The translations under genes and the position numbers were made by a program. From Hexactinellida sp. DTS-2022 (Eukaryota; Porifera; Hexactinellida), in the NCBI GenBank assembly GCA_028753945.1, contig JAPNXP010000011.1, positions 868,001-932,000 on the forward strand: 64,000 nt of DNA, read 5' to 3'. The notes beneath the pieces are model-generated. The model made no database searches. It saw nothing but the letters and a program-made list of their open reading frames with translations, and was not told where the DNA came from. Shown piece after piece: positions 54,472 through 64,000 of the stretch (within the stretch, counting starts at the first letter, position 1; the number at the start of each line of letters is the position of its first letter).

Positions 54472-55940
54472 ATGCAGCTGTGCCTACGCATGTTCCTTTG
54501 GTGGTGGTTTATTGATAGTGCCTCCAAAGGAACATGCTATCGGCACAGCTGCAATTTTGGATTTTTTTTCGCCATGTCATCATCACTATGACGGTGTTAA
54601 ATTATTTCAGAAAGGTGTTTCAGAAGGCAACGACCCTTAGAGTGGTGGAAGTTTCCATTTAGCTCACTTCATTTGAGAGATATTCAAGTTTCAGTGGAAT
54701 ATAATATGTGATGAGTCAGCATTTTGTAAATGCGTGTTGGATATTCAATGACAGCCACTGGTATTCATCCAACTCCAACCAACCCATGCGAATTATTTAA
54801 TTCACATAATTGTAAAAATACATTTTTGACGATGTCATCATCACCTCAAGGTGTCAAGACCCACTTGTGTAGGTGGTACGTGGCATAAGGACCAATTGAT
54901 AAATTGAAAGTTTGTTTCTATCTTGTATCATCTCTGAGATTAATGAAATTTAGCTAATTAGTATAAATATTTAATTAATTTATTAATTATTTAACACCAT
55001 TATTATATACAGCAAAATAAATAAGTTCAATTATTTGCAATTACTATTAATTTAAATTGAATTTCACTATAATATTTGAATTCCACGCACTATATAACCC
55101 CAATAATCCAATTGGAACCGTCTCTATAAGTTAAATACAGAATGAATCAATTATAATTATATACGTCAGTACATTAATTGTGCAAGAATATTCTCGCAGA
55201 AATAAATAGAATCACTTAATCTGTCGTTGTTGTGGAATGTAAAATCTTAGGTTCAATTAGAAAATAGAAGTCTACTCGATCTCACAAGTTGAATCAATAT
55301 AATTATTACAAGTTGAAACAATGGAATTAGATTAAACACTTTACTGAAACTGAAGTGTGAATAAACAAAGAAATTTCAACCCCTTTTTATGGCATGAATT
55401 AAACCGTTTATTAAAATCTTTCTTCTCCCATCAAACGCAGAATCTTATGATGAATCCAATCGTGAAATAAAAATTGGGGGTTTAGTATAACCTTTTTTGA
55501 GTTATGGACCAGACAAATTTTGAAAGTTGTTAAAAATGTGTCCAAAATTTGTCAATAAAAAATCGTAACCCCAGGTGTACATCTGTAACCCATGAGACAC
55601 CCATTCTAAAAATTATGGGCTCTTAATTCATAAAACTCTGTTCTGTGGAGTGGCTAAGGAAGAATAATATTAACAAAAAAATCCAAAATTGCAGCCTGTG
55701 CCGAAGCATCTTCCTTTGGTGGCACTATATTTTGTTAGTGTTTATTGATAGTGCCTCCAAAGGAACATGCTGTCGGCACAGGCTGCAATTTGTGTTTTTT
55801 AAATTTAACTATAATATTTAAATTCATCGCACTAGATGACCCCAATAATCTATTTAGAACCGTTTCTATAATTTAAATATAGAACGAATTATTCAGAATT
55901 TAATATGTCAGTGTATCCATTGTGCAAGAATATTCAGAGG
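54472..55940 (+). repeat. Dispersed about 1.5-kb unit, copy 3
   Basis: Hairpins at 54472-54560 and 55683-55792. The segment 54860-55060 is the empty-site version of the sequence that holds the MITE and MULE-2 near 48.3-53.5 kb. Another partial unit follows to 55940. No coding potential. Confidence 0.75.
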
Positions 55941-55941
55941 C

Positions 55942-56312
55942 CATACCTGCCAACCTATTTGAGACATATCCCTGTACGAGGCTCCTATTTCCCCCTGTAC
56001 ATTGGCCAAAATCCCTGTACACCCCAAAAATCTTTCTTGTAAAGAAGAAAACATTAGTGTATATAGACTGTACAGGGAATCCCTGTATGCTCGAATAGGA
56101 ACAGATTATTTACACAAAACAAAATGTTATATTTAGATGGAGTAGACATGTTTAGGTATTAATAGACTCACAATCAATAATTTTTCCCTAGCTAAAAATC
56201 CCTGTACAAATTTAAAAATCCCTATACGGTCCAGCCAAAATGGTCAAGATCCCTGTACTGTACAGGGAATCCCTGTACTGTACAGGGAATCCCTGTACGG
56301 TTGGCAGGTATG
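55942..56312. mobile_element. GTACAGGG-family element, second full copy
   Basis: Ends catacctgccaacc and ggttggcaggtatg. The motif ctgtacagggaatccctgta occurs in tandem near the right end. Flanks share agaggc. Confidence 0.8.
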
Positions 56313-56985
56313 AGAGGCGTAGCTATAGGCGGTTCAGGCGGTTCATTGAACCAGGGTCCCTATGTCACGGGGCCCCCCAAAGGCATACCTGCCAACCTAT
56401 TTGAGTCATATCCCTGTCCAGGGCTCCAATTTCCCCTGTACATTGGCCAAAGAAATCTAACTCTGGCCTGTAGAGCGGATACGGACTAAAAATAAATGAA
56501 AAACCATGGCAGTAAGATTAGAACTGGGCTACTATACTATAGTATAGTCGGCACAGTAATAATAGTACAGTGTATTAATGAATTGTCTAAATAATATCCC
56601 AGGTAGCCTTGTGCCTACATCCTGCAGAACATTGTTAGGTACGATGGTGAATTTTTCTCGTTTGGTTTATATTTCGATCTAAGCAACCACGGGTGCATTT
56701 TCAAATTTTATGGCCTAATTAGTACATCGTTGCCCCTGAAAGTCAAAGCCAAACTGAAAGTTAATTAAATTTCAATTTCGATTGAATGAGAAAATGGGAT
56801 TTTTGTATTTATACCTTTTACCCCAGGGCAACGAAAGTTAAATAGTCATGAAATTCCTTGAAATCTCAAGAAAAATGTCTGTAAATTACGAGAACTTTTG
56901 AAGATATTTAATTAAGTCTACTATCAATAAACCACCACCAAAATATTGTGCCACCAAAAGAACATGCGTCGGCACAGCAGCAATT
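56313..56985. other. Mosaic of repeat fragments
   Basis: A GC-rich patch resembling hAT MITE ends (gaggcgtagctataggcgg) at 56313-56383, a GTACAGGG-element fragment (56384-56452), one ctatactatagtatagtcgg palindrome near 56540, about 330 bp of unique AT-rich DNA, and half a hairpin H (56920-56985). No gene. Confidence 0.6.
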
Positions 56986-56989
56986 TTGG

Positions 56990-58253
56990 ATTTTATTATT
57001 ACTGTGCCGACTATACTATAGTATAGTGGCCCAGTTCTAATCTTACTGCCTTGGTTATTAATATTATTAGTCCGTATCCTCTCCACAGAACAGAGTTATA
57101 TTTACTAAGAACTGAAATTTTCAGGACAGGTGTCTCATGGGTTACAGATGTGCACCTGGGGTCACGATTTTTGTTTACATTTTTTTGGACACATTTTTGC
57201 ACCTGTTTAATATTGAAACAGGAACAATAAATAGTACCCGAAAATTAAATTTATATGCATTCGATAGAGAATTAGATTCTACACCTTTTCACAGTGCACG
57301 AATTTTCAAATTGTACTTAGTTTGTGCCACAATTTAGTTGCAAGTTTCCTTTGTTTACTAACACTTCAGTTCAATTGAAAGTGTTAAATCTAATTATATT
57401 GTTTCAACTCGTTATTATATTGATTCAACTTGTGAGATCGTTAGGCTTCTATTTTCCAATTGAAAACTAAGATTATATATTTTCATAACAACGACAGATT
57501 ATGTGATTATATTTACTTCTGCGAGATTATTATTGCACTGTTAATATACTGACGTAATTAATTATAATCAATTCAGTCAGTATATGACTTATATAGATGC
57601 TCCCAATTTGTTTATTAGGGGTTATCGAGTGTGCGGAATTGAAATTTGATATCGAAATTAATTAATTAATTATTTATGAGAAAATAATTTAACTTAATAA
57701 TTGTAAGTTGACATTGAAATTGGTGTTAAATTATAAATAATATTAATAATTATTTATACTAATTAATTAAATATCATAAATCTCAGAGATCATAGAAGAT
57801 AGAAACAAACTTTCAATTTATCAATTAGTCCTTATGGCACGTGCCACCTATACAAGTGGGTCATGACACCTTAAGGTTATGATGACATTGTTAAAAAAAT
57901 GTGTTTACAATTTTGTTAATTCGATATTTAAAATGGGTTGGTTTGTGTTGGGTGATGACCCAACACTTACATAAACAATGCTGAGTCATCAGCAATTATA
58001 TTCTACTCAAACTTGAATATCTCTAAAATGAAGTGAACTAAATGGAAACTTCCACCACTCTAAGGGTCGATGCCTTCTGAAACACCTTTTTGAAATAATT
58101 TAACACCTTCATAGTGATGATGACATGGCGAAAAAAAAATCCAAAATTGCAGCCTGTGCCGACAGCATGTTCCTTTGGAGGCACTATCTATAAACCACCA
58201 ACAAAATATAGTGCCACCAAAGGAACATGCGTCGGCACAGGCTGCAATTTTGG
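56990..58253 (-). repeat. Dispersed about 1.5-kb unit, copy 4, inverted
   Basis: Reverse-complement copy of the unit: tctcatgggttacagatgtg at 57131, aacaacgacagatta near 57490, ggggttatcgag near 57620, and hairpin H at 58141-58253. The 66- and 63-residue frames here recur in other copies and reflect the repeat, not a gene. Confidence 0.75.
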
Positions 58254-58259
58254 ATTTTA

Positions 58260-58581
58260 ATTTACTAATTATGAGTCAAATAATGCCTAAAACTGTCTAC
58301 AACGATGATAGTATATTCTGAGATGCATTCTGCATTGACCACATAAAGGCACAACTTAGTAAGTTTATATATTTATTCAAGCATACAGGGAATCCCTGTA
58401 CTGTATGTAATTCTCCTTTCCAAAGTGCTAATTTCGATATGTAGTGTACACTAATTCCTTGTACGAGCGAGCGGAGCGAGCAAGAAAAATTTTGGGAGGT
58501 GTACAGGGATTTTGGTCAATGTACAGGGGAAAATTGGAGCCCTGTACAGGGATATGACTAAAATAGGTTGGCAGGTATGCC
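58260..58581 (-). mobile_element. GTACAGGG-family element, inverted fragment
   Basis: Reverse complement of about the first three quarters of 9666-10078, ending in ataggttggcaggtatgc; the other end is replaced by the dispersed unit. From 58582 to 58877 lies a GC-rich patch (ggggcccctgaagc twice) and AT-rich DNA. Confidence 0.75.
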
Positions 58582-59043
58582 CTTAGTAACATTTTATATA
58601 AAGATTATTTCCAATAACAAGGGGGCCCCTGAAGCGGGGCCCCTGAAGCTTTGGGGTCCTGGGGCACGTGCCCCCCTTGCCCCTTGGTTAATCCGCCACT
58701 GAGTATTTGGTAACTATAGTTTGCTACAGTTCAAATAGTATACTGGAAAATTTATTAAACTAAAGCCAGAGGCGATCTATGATTTGTCGCCTGTAAGGCG
58801 GAGCCTAATTTTTTAAGTGACCCGTAATTTAAAAGTTTGAGCACCCCTGTCCTAAAATATGCTATATATTAATATAAGGGAAAATTCCAAAATACTCAAC
58901 TTTTTTGAAAATTTCCAAATATACTCAACAATACTCAACTAATTTTTAAATATACTCAAGTTTTTTCCAAATATACTCAAGTTTTATTGGATTATTCCAA
59001 ATATACTCAAGTATTATTGGACTGTTGAAACTAGTATGGAGAT

Positions 59044-59278
59044 CAGGCCTTCATCTGGGTGCGCGGCGCGCACCCAGGGGTGCGTGATTTTAAGGAAAAT
59101 GCTGGAAGGGTGCGTGAAATTGGAATTAATTGGGTGCGCAGTGCGCACCCAGAGTATTTTTAATACTAAATTTGGTCTTTTTTTGGTAAATATGCTATTT
59201 TTGGTTTATTTGGGTGCGCGATTGTAAAATAAACATTTCCTAGGGTGCGCGGATCTCTTAGGGCTAGATGAAGGCCTG
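59044..59278. mobile_element. hAT MITE (CAGGCCTTCATC ends), 8-bp TSD atggagat
   Basis: Ends caggccttcatctgg and the mirror agatgaaggcctg, with atggagat at 59036-59043 and 59279-59286. gggtgcgc motifs repeat inside. Confidence 0.92.
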
Positions 59279-59521
59279 ATGGAGATCCCAAGCACAAATG
59301 TTTATTAGTACAAGCTGCTCGTCTGCTCTACGCGCGTCCTTACAACTTGTACTTCAAGCATGTTCCTTTTCAAATTAAATGTCGTTCTTGATGAGTGGCC
59401 CCTATTAGTCTATTTATATCCGTGGATCCTAGCTACAGGTTTATATAGAGTAAATGATTTGGATATTTATGCTAATTTGAACAGATAATTTTATAGATAT
59501 TAAAGTTCGTCCGTGTATAAT

Positions 59522-59665
59522 CACGGGCGTCGCACGGCTCTGAAAAATCTCCGGCCAAACAGTAAAGTGGTCCGGCCAAAACCGGACCGTCCGATATAAT
59601 ATAGTAGAATATATGAAAACTGGTCCGACCATGGCCGGACCAGCCGGACCGCGTGCTACGCCTAT
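59522..59665. mobile_element. hAT MITE with CCGGCC motifs, CATAGGCG-like ends
   Basis: Ends cacgggcgtcgcacgg and cgtgctacgcctatg are imperfect inverted repeats. The target duplication is degraded. Confidence 0.65.
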
Positions 59666-59961
59666 GATAATAATATACAAACTCCAAATATAATATTAAA
59701 TATCACTAAGAAACTGACCAGTGGAACCCTAATTTTGGGATGTGGAGAAGTTATTGAATTGATTGATAATAATTTGATATCAAATAACACAATGGATTGT
59801 TAGAAATGTATGGCTAGACAGACAGAACACAAATAACTGATTAAATGCCTTAACTTCCTCTCGACCAATTATATTACTGTCTCAGTATTCCATAATGCAC
59901 ACTTAACATTTGACAGACACTAAAGCATTCAATTATACTAATTGAATGCTAGCTTCTAATC

Positions 59962-60118
59962 CAGCGTTTCTCAACCGGGCCCCGTGGCCCCCCGTGGCCC
60001 CCCTGGGGGGCCACGAACCCTTCGCCACGAGGCTTTTTATTGAAGGCTAGGGGGCCACGGGTACTGAAGGTCTCGGTAGGGGGGCCACGGAGCATTAATT
60101 AAAGGTTGAGAACCACTG
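59962..60118. mobile_element. hAT MITE (CAGCGTTTCTCAACC ends), 8-bp TSD ttctaatc
   Basis: Ends cagcgtttctcaaccggg and ggttgagaaccactg; ttctaatc at 59954-59961 and 60119-60126. ggggggccacg motifs repeat. The ends match the common animal hAT type CAGnGnTTCTCAACC. Confidence 0.92.
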
Positions 60119-60669
60119 TTCTAATCCATATTGGAACAACCTTCGAATTTAATTGGCTAAAGGTTTCGACACCTTTTGTGATGGAAGATGTGAATATTTT
60201 TTTAGATATTGAACTTGTTTGCACATACAGTATTCCCTACCCCCCTTGCCAAATTTCAAGTCTGTAGCTTTTACCAGTTCCTCAATCAATTCTGAACAAA
60301 CAAACAAACAAACCAACACAAAAACATTGTGATTTAATATATAAAATAGACCAAATATAGCCTTTCTAAACTTGAGTAGATCTGTGAATTTACTGAAAAG
60401 TTGAGTAGATTTGGAATTTATTGAAAAACCTTGAGCAGAATTGGAATTATTTTTAAAAACTTGAGTAGAATTGGAATTATTTTTAAAAACTTGAGTAGAT
60501 TCGGAAATATCTAGTTTTATATTTGAGTGTCAATAAAAAGTTGAGTATATTTGGAATTTTTTAAAAAAGTTGAGTATTTTTGGAATTTTCCCATTAATAT
60601 AACCTTAAATTATAATTACTTGTATCAGTACTTTATAGTAACGGTTTATACTATGCAATATTACTTTGT

Positions 60670-61340
60670 ATATCTGTTATGTCGATTTTGTCAAATGTTG
60701 ATTTTACAAAATCAACATGTCGATTTTACAAAATTAACATGAATCAACGAAACTAAAACAAGTGTTCGACTTTGGCTATATTAGTCGGATAAGCCTCGGT
60801 TTTATTGCATTTTGTTCAGAATTCGCTTCATCCAAGTATATACCGACTTGTATGAAGAAAAATTTTACCAAAATGAATTTTTTTTACTAGAATGAAAAAT
60901 TATCCCAGGGTGATTTTGCAAAATCAACGAATAAAATATGTCGATTTTATAAAATCAACATTTTTAATTAGTTGATTTTGTAAAATCGACATTTCTAATT
61001 AGTTGATTTGTAAAATCGACATTTCTAATTAGTTGATTTGTAAAATCGACATTTCTAATTAGTTGATTTTGTAAAATCGACATTCTGAAATGTCGATTTT
61101 ACAAAATCAACTAATAAAAATTTTTGATTTTGTAAAATCAACATTATGAAATGTCGATTTTACAAAATCAACTATTTAAAAATGTTGATTTTATAAAATC
61201 GACATTCTGAAATGTCGATTTTACAAAATCAACTACAGTATTTTACAAATTAAACTTAAGTTTGTATGTTGATTTTACAAAATCGACATTTTGGATGTTG
61301 ATTTTGTAAAATCGACTATTTGACAAAATCGACATAACAT
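60670..61340. repeat. Array of palindromic GATTTTACAAAATC units
   Basis: At least fifteen units in both orientations of the type tgtcgattttacaaaatcaa. From 60960 to 61080 they form a direct tandem of about 28 bp (attagttgatttgtaaaatc plus gacatttcta). Between 61340 and 61480 the sequence is plain. Confidence 0.88.
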
Positions 61341-61479
61341 ATATAGTATATTACCTTTAATGTACTAGATCAGTAGTTCTTAACCTGGGGGAAATCAATT
61401 TAGACAAAATTAATATTAATAATAAAACTTAAATATTATAATACGTACCTCCTAACATTGACTTAATTCCGGACTTAAG

Positions 61480-61612
61480 CCCTTTATTAAGGGCTTGAGC
61501 TTTGACTTAAGCCCTTTTTCAAAAAGGGCTTAGAAAAAGGGCTTGGGCTTAAGCCCTTCTGATTAGGGATGGGCTTGGACTTAAGCCCTTTTGAAAGGGC
61601 TTGACCCCATGT
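61480..61612. repeat. Cluster of CTTAAGCCCTT / AAGGGCTT inverted motifs
   Basis: Eight or more copies of aagccctt or aagggctt in 130 bp, probably the core of a small MITE. No clean ends were fixed. From 61613 to 62380 nothing further is recognisable. Confidence 0.65.
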
Positions 61613-62727
61613 CTGAATTTATAATTAATAAGGTATACGTATAATATTACGTATCCAATAAAAGACGTATTATTGAACAACTAAGGAATTTACTGGTCAA
61701 TTTGATTATATGTTGGTAGCAATTAAGATATAAATTATTGTACATCATTAGTTCGGACCACATTGTTTCGAATAAAGGCTCAAATCATAGTATAATTATC
61801 TCTAGACTATTAGAAAGCTAATAGTTATGATAACTATTAGAATGCCTATAGATATCTGCGTTGTCGATTATATTTCAGGGGCGGTGGAAAGAGTTCAAAG
61901 TCAAAGGTGATCAGGCCATGGCCAGTAGTCAGACCATAGCCTAGTAACAATATAGAATGAATAACGTAATCGGGTTATGGCCTGACCCATTGACCACCTC
62001 ATATATTGGTAATATGATTTCTTTCGGATTGGTTCGGATTAGCAGTTTATTGTGGACCGTGTTCGAATTTGAATATAATATTCCAATAACTTACTAATGA
62101 TTTATATCCAACAATTGAAAACTTTTATCAAACAAAACCAGTGCATTAAATTTAGATCCGGATGATTTAGTACAGTAGATTAAGTACCACTTCATCAGAC
62201 CATCACAAGTCCAGACCTGGGGGTGTCCGGATCATCCCAGAATATGCACTTTACTCTTATTAGCCCAAATACTAGTATCTTACTGTGGTGTATTTTTTGC
62301 ATTATTGCCACTGTTTTTTGCTATTATAGCCATTTTTGCCATTATAGTCATTTTGTTATTATAGACATACTGTTTCGGTTGACCTGTCACGAAATATTCC
62401 GTCCGGGGTAAATTTTGGTCCGGCCGGACCAAATATATCAGAAATATTTAGTCCGGCCGCATAAAATTTCCCGGACCGAATATTTCAGACATTTTTGGTC
62501 CGGGTTTGCAAAATGTCCGGCCGGACTAAATATCTCAGATGTTTTTGTTCCGGGCTATTTTTTTCGGTCCGGCCGGACCAAATATATCAGAAATATTTGG
62601 TCTGGATTGATTCTTAATATTATTTTAGAATGTTAAGATATCTTCCATTTGATTGCCCCAATTCAACCCCACTGAAAAGATAATATATATTCTTCGAATA
62701 TGCATTGTATAACAGAAAGAGAATGCT

Positions 62728-62868
62728 TATATAGCTGAGCTTTGTAGAGTTCAGATTTTTAAAGGTAAATTTCAAAGCTTGGGAAAAACTGACCTTTCTC
62801 AGTGCCTGAATACACATACTGAAAAACTGAACTCTACTAGAGCTGAGCTCTATATAAGTAATTTCTAA
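62728..62868. mobile_element. Hairpin MITE (GCTTATATAGCTGAGCT ends)
   Basis: gcttatatagctgagcttt on the left faces gagctctatataagtaat on the right, with tagagttcag and ctgaactcta just inside. The target duplication was not resolved. Confidence 0.6.
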
Positions 62869-63068
62869 CCGAAAATAGACAGAATGTAATGTGTTCCGTT
62901 AGAAAATTGACGTGAAGAGTTGTCTAGTTTAAATTATTTCTTTCGTCTTGTGGATCTTTTAAGCGGAGTATGCTGTTTTTCAGGTCACAGGTTTTTAAAC
63001 ATTGCACAATTTTGGTACCAGTCTTGACTTTCTACAGTCACTGACTGGTTCATACCAAACGTGCTGCT

Positions 63069-63529
63069 CAGGGATTGAAACAGCCAAGCTGTTAACAGCC
63101 ACTGGCTGTTAACAGCAAAGGAAAATCGAAGCTGTTGACAGCTAGATGCTGACCAATGCAATAATTGAAATATTATTATATAATCATTTAGTTTCAAATT
63201 TCACTCTTATTTAAATACGATATACAATTCGAATTTAAACATTTTTGAGTATAATTTTCTTTTCTTGTCCCTTTTCTTTAATTTACTGATACAATTATTG
63301 AATTGGCTGTTAACAGCTCACATTGGCTGTTAACAGCTTAAATTGGGCTGTTAACAGCTAGAATTGGCTGTTAACAGCTCAAAATGGGCTGTTAACAGCT
63401 TAAATTGGCGTTAATTAACAACTTAAAGGCGACTTAAATGCAGTTAAGGTTAATGCCAATTGGGGACGAATTCTTAGCTGTTAACAGCAAACAGCCAAAA
63501 TGGCAGTTAACAGCAGATTCACCACCCTG
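63069..63529. mobile_element. hAT-type MITE with GCTGTTAACAGC motifs, sister of 45861-46290
   Basis: Reverse-oriented relative of 45861-46290, with longer arrays: ggctgttaacagct recurs about ten times, mostly near the right end. Ends cagggattgaaacagcc and gcagattcaccaccctg. The flanking 8-mers agree only partly. Confidence 0.85.
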
Positions 63530-64000
63530 TGCTACAAACAGACAAACAGACAGACATCAATCCTCGCTTAGTAAATAAATTGAGAGGCACTGCACTAACT
63601 ATTAGTCTATTCACGGTCTATTATATACTCATAACAAGAATATACACAAGTTAATGGAGTCACACACAACATACTTGTGAGCCACGTTCAACACGCGAAC
63701 CATTGTATGAAGACCCCTGCTAAATGCGTACTATAGTAGATTTTCAACTATTTTATAGTAAATTCAATTAACTGTCTATTTTCTAAAATAATATTAAGAA
63801 TCAACCCGGACCAAATATTTCTGAAATATTTGGTCTGGCCGGACCGAAAAATAGCCCGGACCAAAAACATCTGAAATATTTAGTCCGGCCGGACATTTTG
63901 CAAACCCGGACCAAAAATGTCTGAAATATTCGGTCCGGGAAATTTATGTCCGGCCGGACCAAATTTACCCCGGACCGAATATTTCGTGACAGACCAAATA

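Larger units (their letters stand above)
58878..60592. mobile_element. TACTCAA-repeat element with 10-bp TSD attaatataa (MULE-like)
   Basis: Ends gggaaaattcc and ggaattttccc; attaatataa at 58868-58877 and 60593-60602. Both sides carry arrays of atactcaag / cttgagtag motifs with ttccaaat spacers (58890-59030 and 60380-60590). Three GC-rich MITEs are nested (59044-59278, 59522-59665, 59962-60118). The length of the duplication suits Mutator-like elements. No transposase. Confidence 0.85.
62384..63992. mobile_element. Inverted-repeat element with GGTCCGGCCGGACC motifs
   Basis: Left arm about 62384-62632 and right arm about 63787-63992 are reverse complements (ctgtcacgaaatattcc at one end, gaatatttcgtgacag at the other), full of ggtccggccggacc and aaatatttcaga motifs. 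The true outer ends may lie further out, the right one beyond the window. Inside are a hairpin MITE (62728-62868) and a hAT MITE (63069-63529). No gene. Confidence 0.75.

Noticed and set aside
1-64000. tRNA, rRNA or other structured RNA genes
   Set aside because: No tRNA B-box context or rRNA core sequence was noticed on reading; a covariance-model scan was not possible.

Overview
This is a eukaryotic, AT-rich window dominated by transposable elements. Two single-exon genes of the coiled-coil plus NHL type, an interrupted third copy of that type, spliced genes with GT-AG introns, L2/CR1-like LINEs with (ATT)n tails, and hAT, MULE and pogo elements together suggest an invertebrate animal. A sponge or another early-branching lineage is my best guess, from the NHL gene style. 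That is inference; no marker gene settles it.

Layout. 1-6101: a 6.1-kb MULE with 177-bp terminal inverted repeats. Its broken FLYWCH/MULE transposase gene ends in half a RING-like finger. Immediately after that lies a piece of a host aromatic amino acid hydroxylase gene (phenylalanine-hydroxylase type) with exon pieces and splice sites. 6157-10331: a minisatellite and a series of nested small hAT, pogo and MULE MITEs, several with exact 8-, 2- or 9-bp target duplications. 10404-13615: a decayed hAT of the zf-TTF/DUF4371/hATC kind. 14208-17976: a full-length LINE with an open 1168-codon reading frame, flanked by identical-looking 627-bp direct repeats. 20318-21568: an NHL gene. 21861-27577: a 5.7-kb DNA transposon with 679-bp inverted repeats around a nine-exon gene that I could join in frame into an 888-residue protein with a putative D-D-D transposase core. 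28.3-31.3 kb: MULE and hAT relics and one unknown gene with a 5' UTR intron. 31303-36956: a broken Ty3/gypsy-like fossil loaded with nested MITEs. 38.4-58.3 kb: several copies of a roughly 1.5-kb dispersed unit carrying strong hairpins. Embedded in or between these copies are a broken LINE, a second NHL gene, an NHL pseudogene split by a nested hAT MITE, and a second MULE (48510-53504). The MULE's palindromic ends match several MITEs in the window. 58.9-64.0 kb: further MITEs and palindromic arrays, the last reaching the window edge.

How the parts relate. The most probable host genes are the two NHL genes and perhaps the unknown genes at 27.6 and 30 kb. Nearly everything else is mobile DNA, and its nesting gives a relative chronology. 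For example, the hAT at 10404 and a pogo MITE predate the LINE, because parts of both were copied into the LINE's flanking duplication. The objects I find most remarkable are the spliced long-TIR transposon, the 627-bp duplication around the LINE, and the hydroxylase gene fragment inside the first MULE. Identities and splice sites were judged by eye; no alignment or database search was run.
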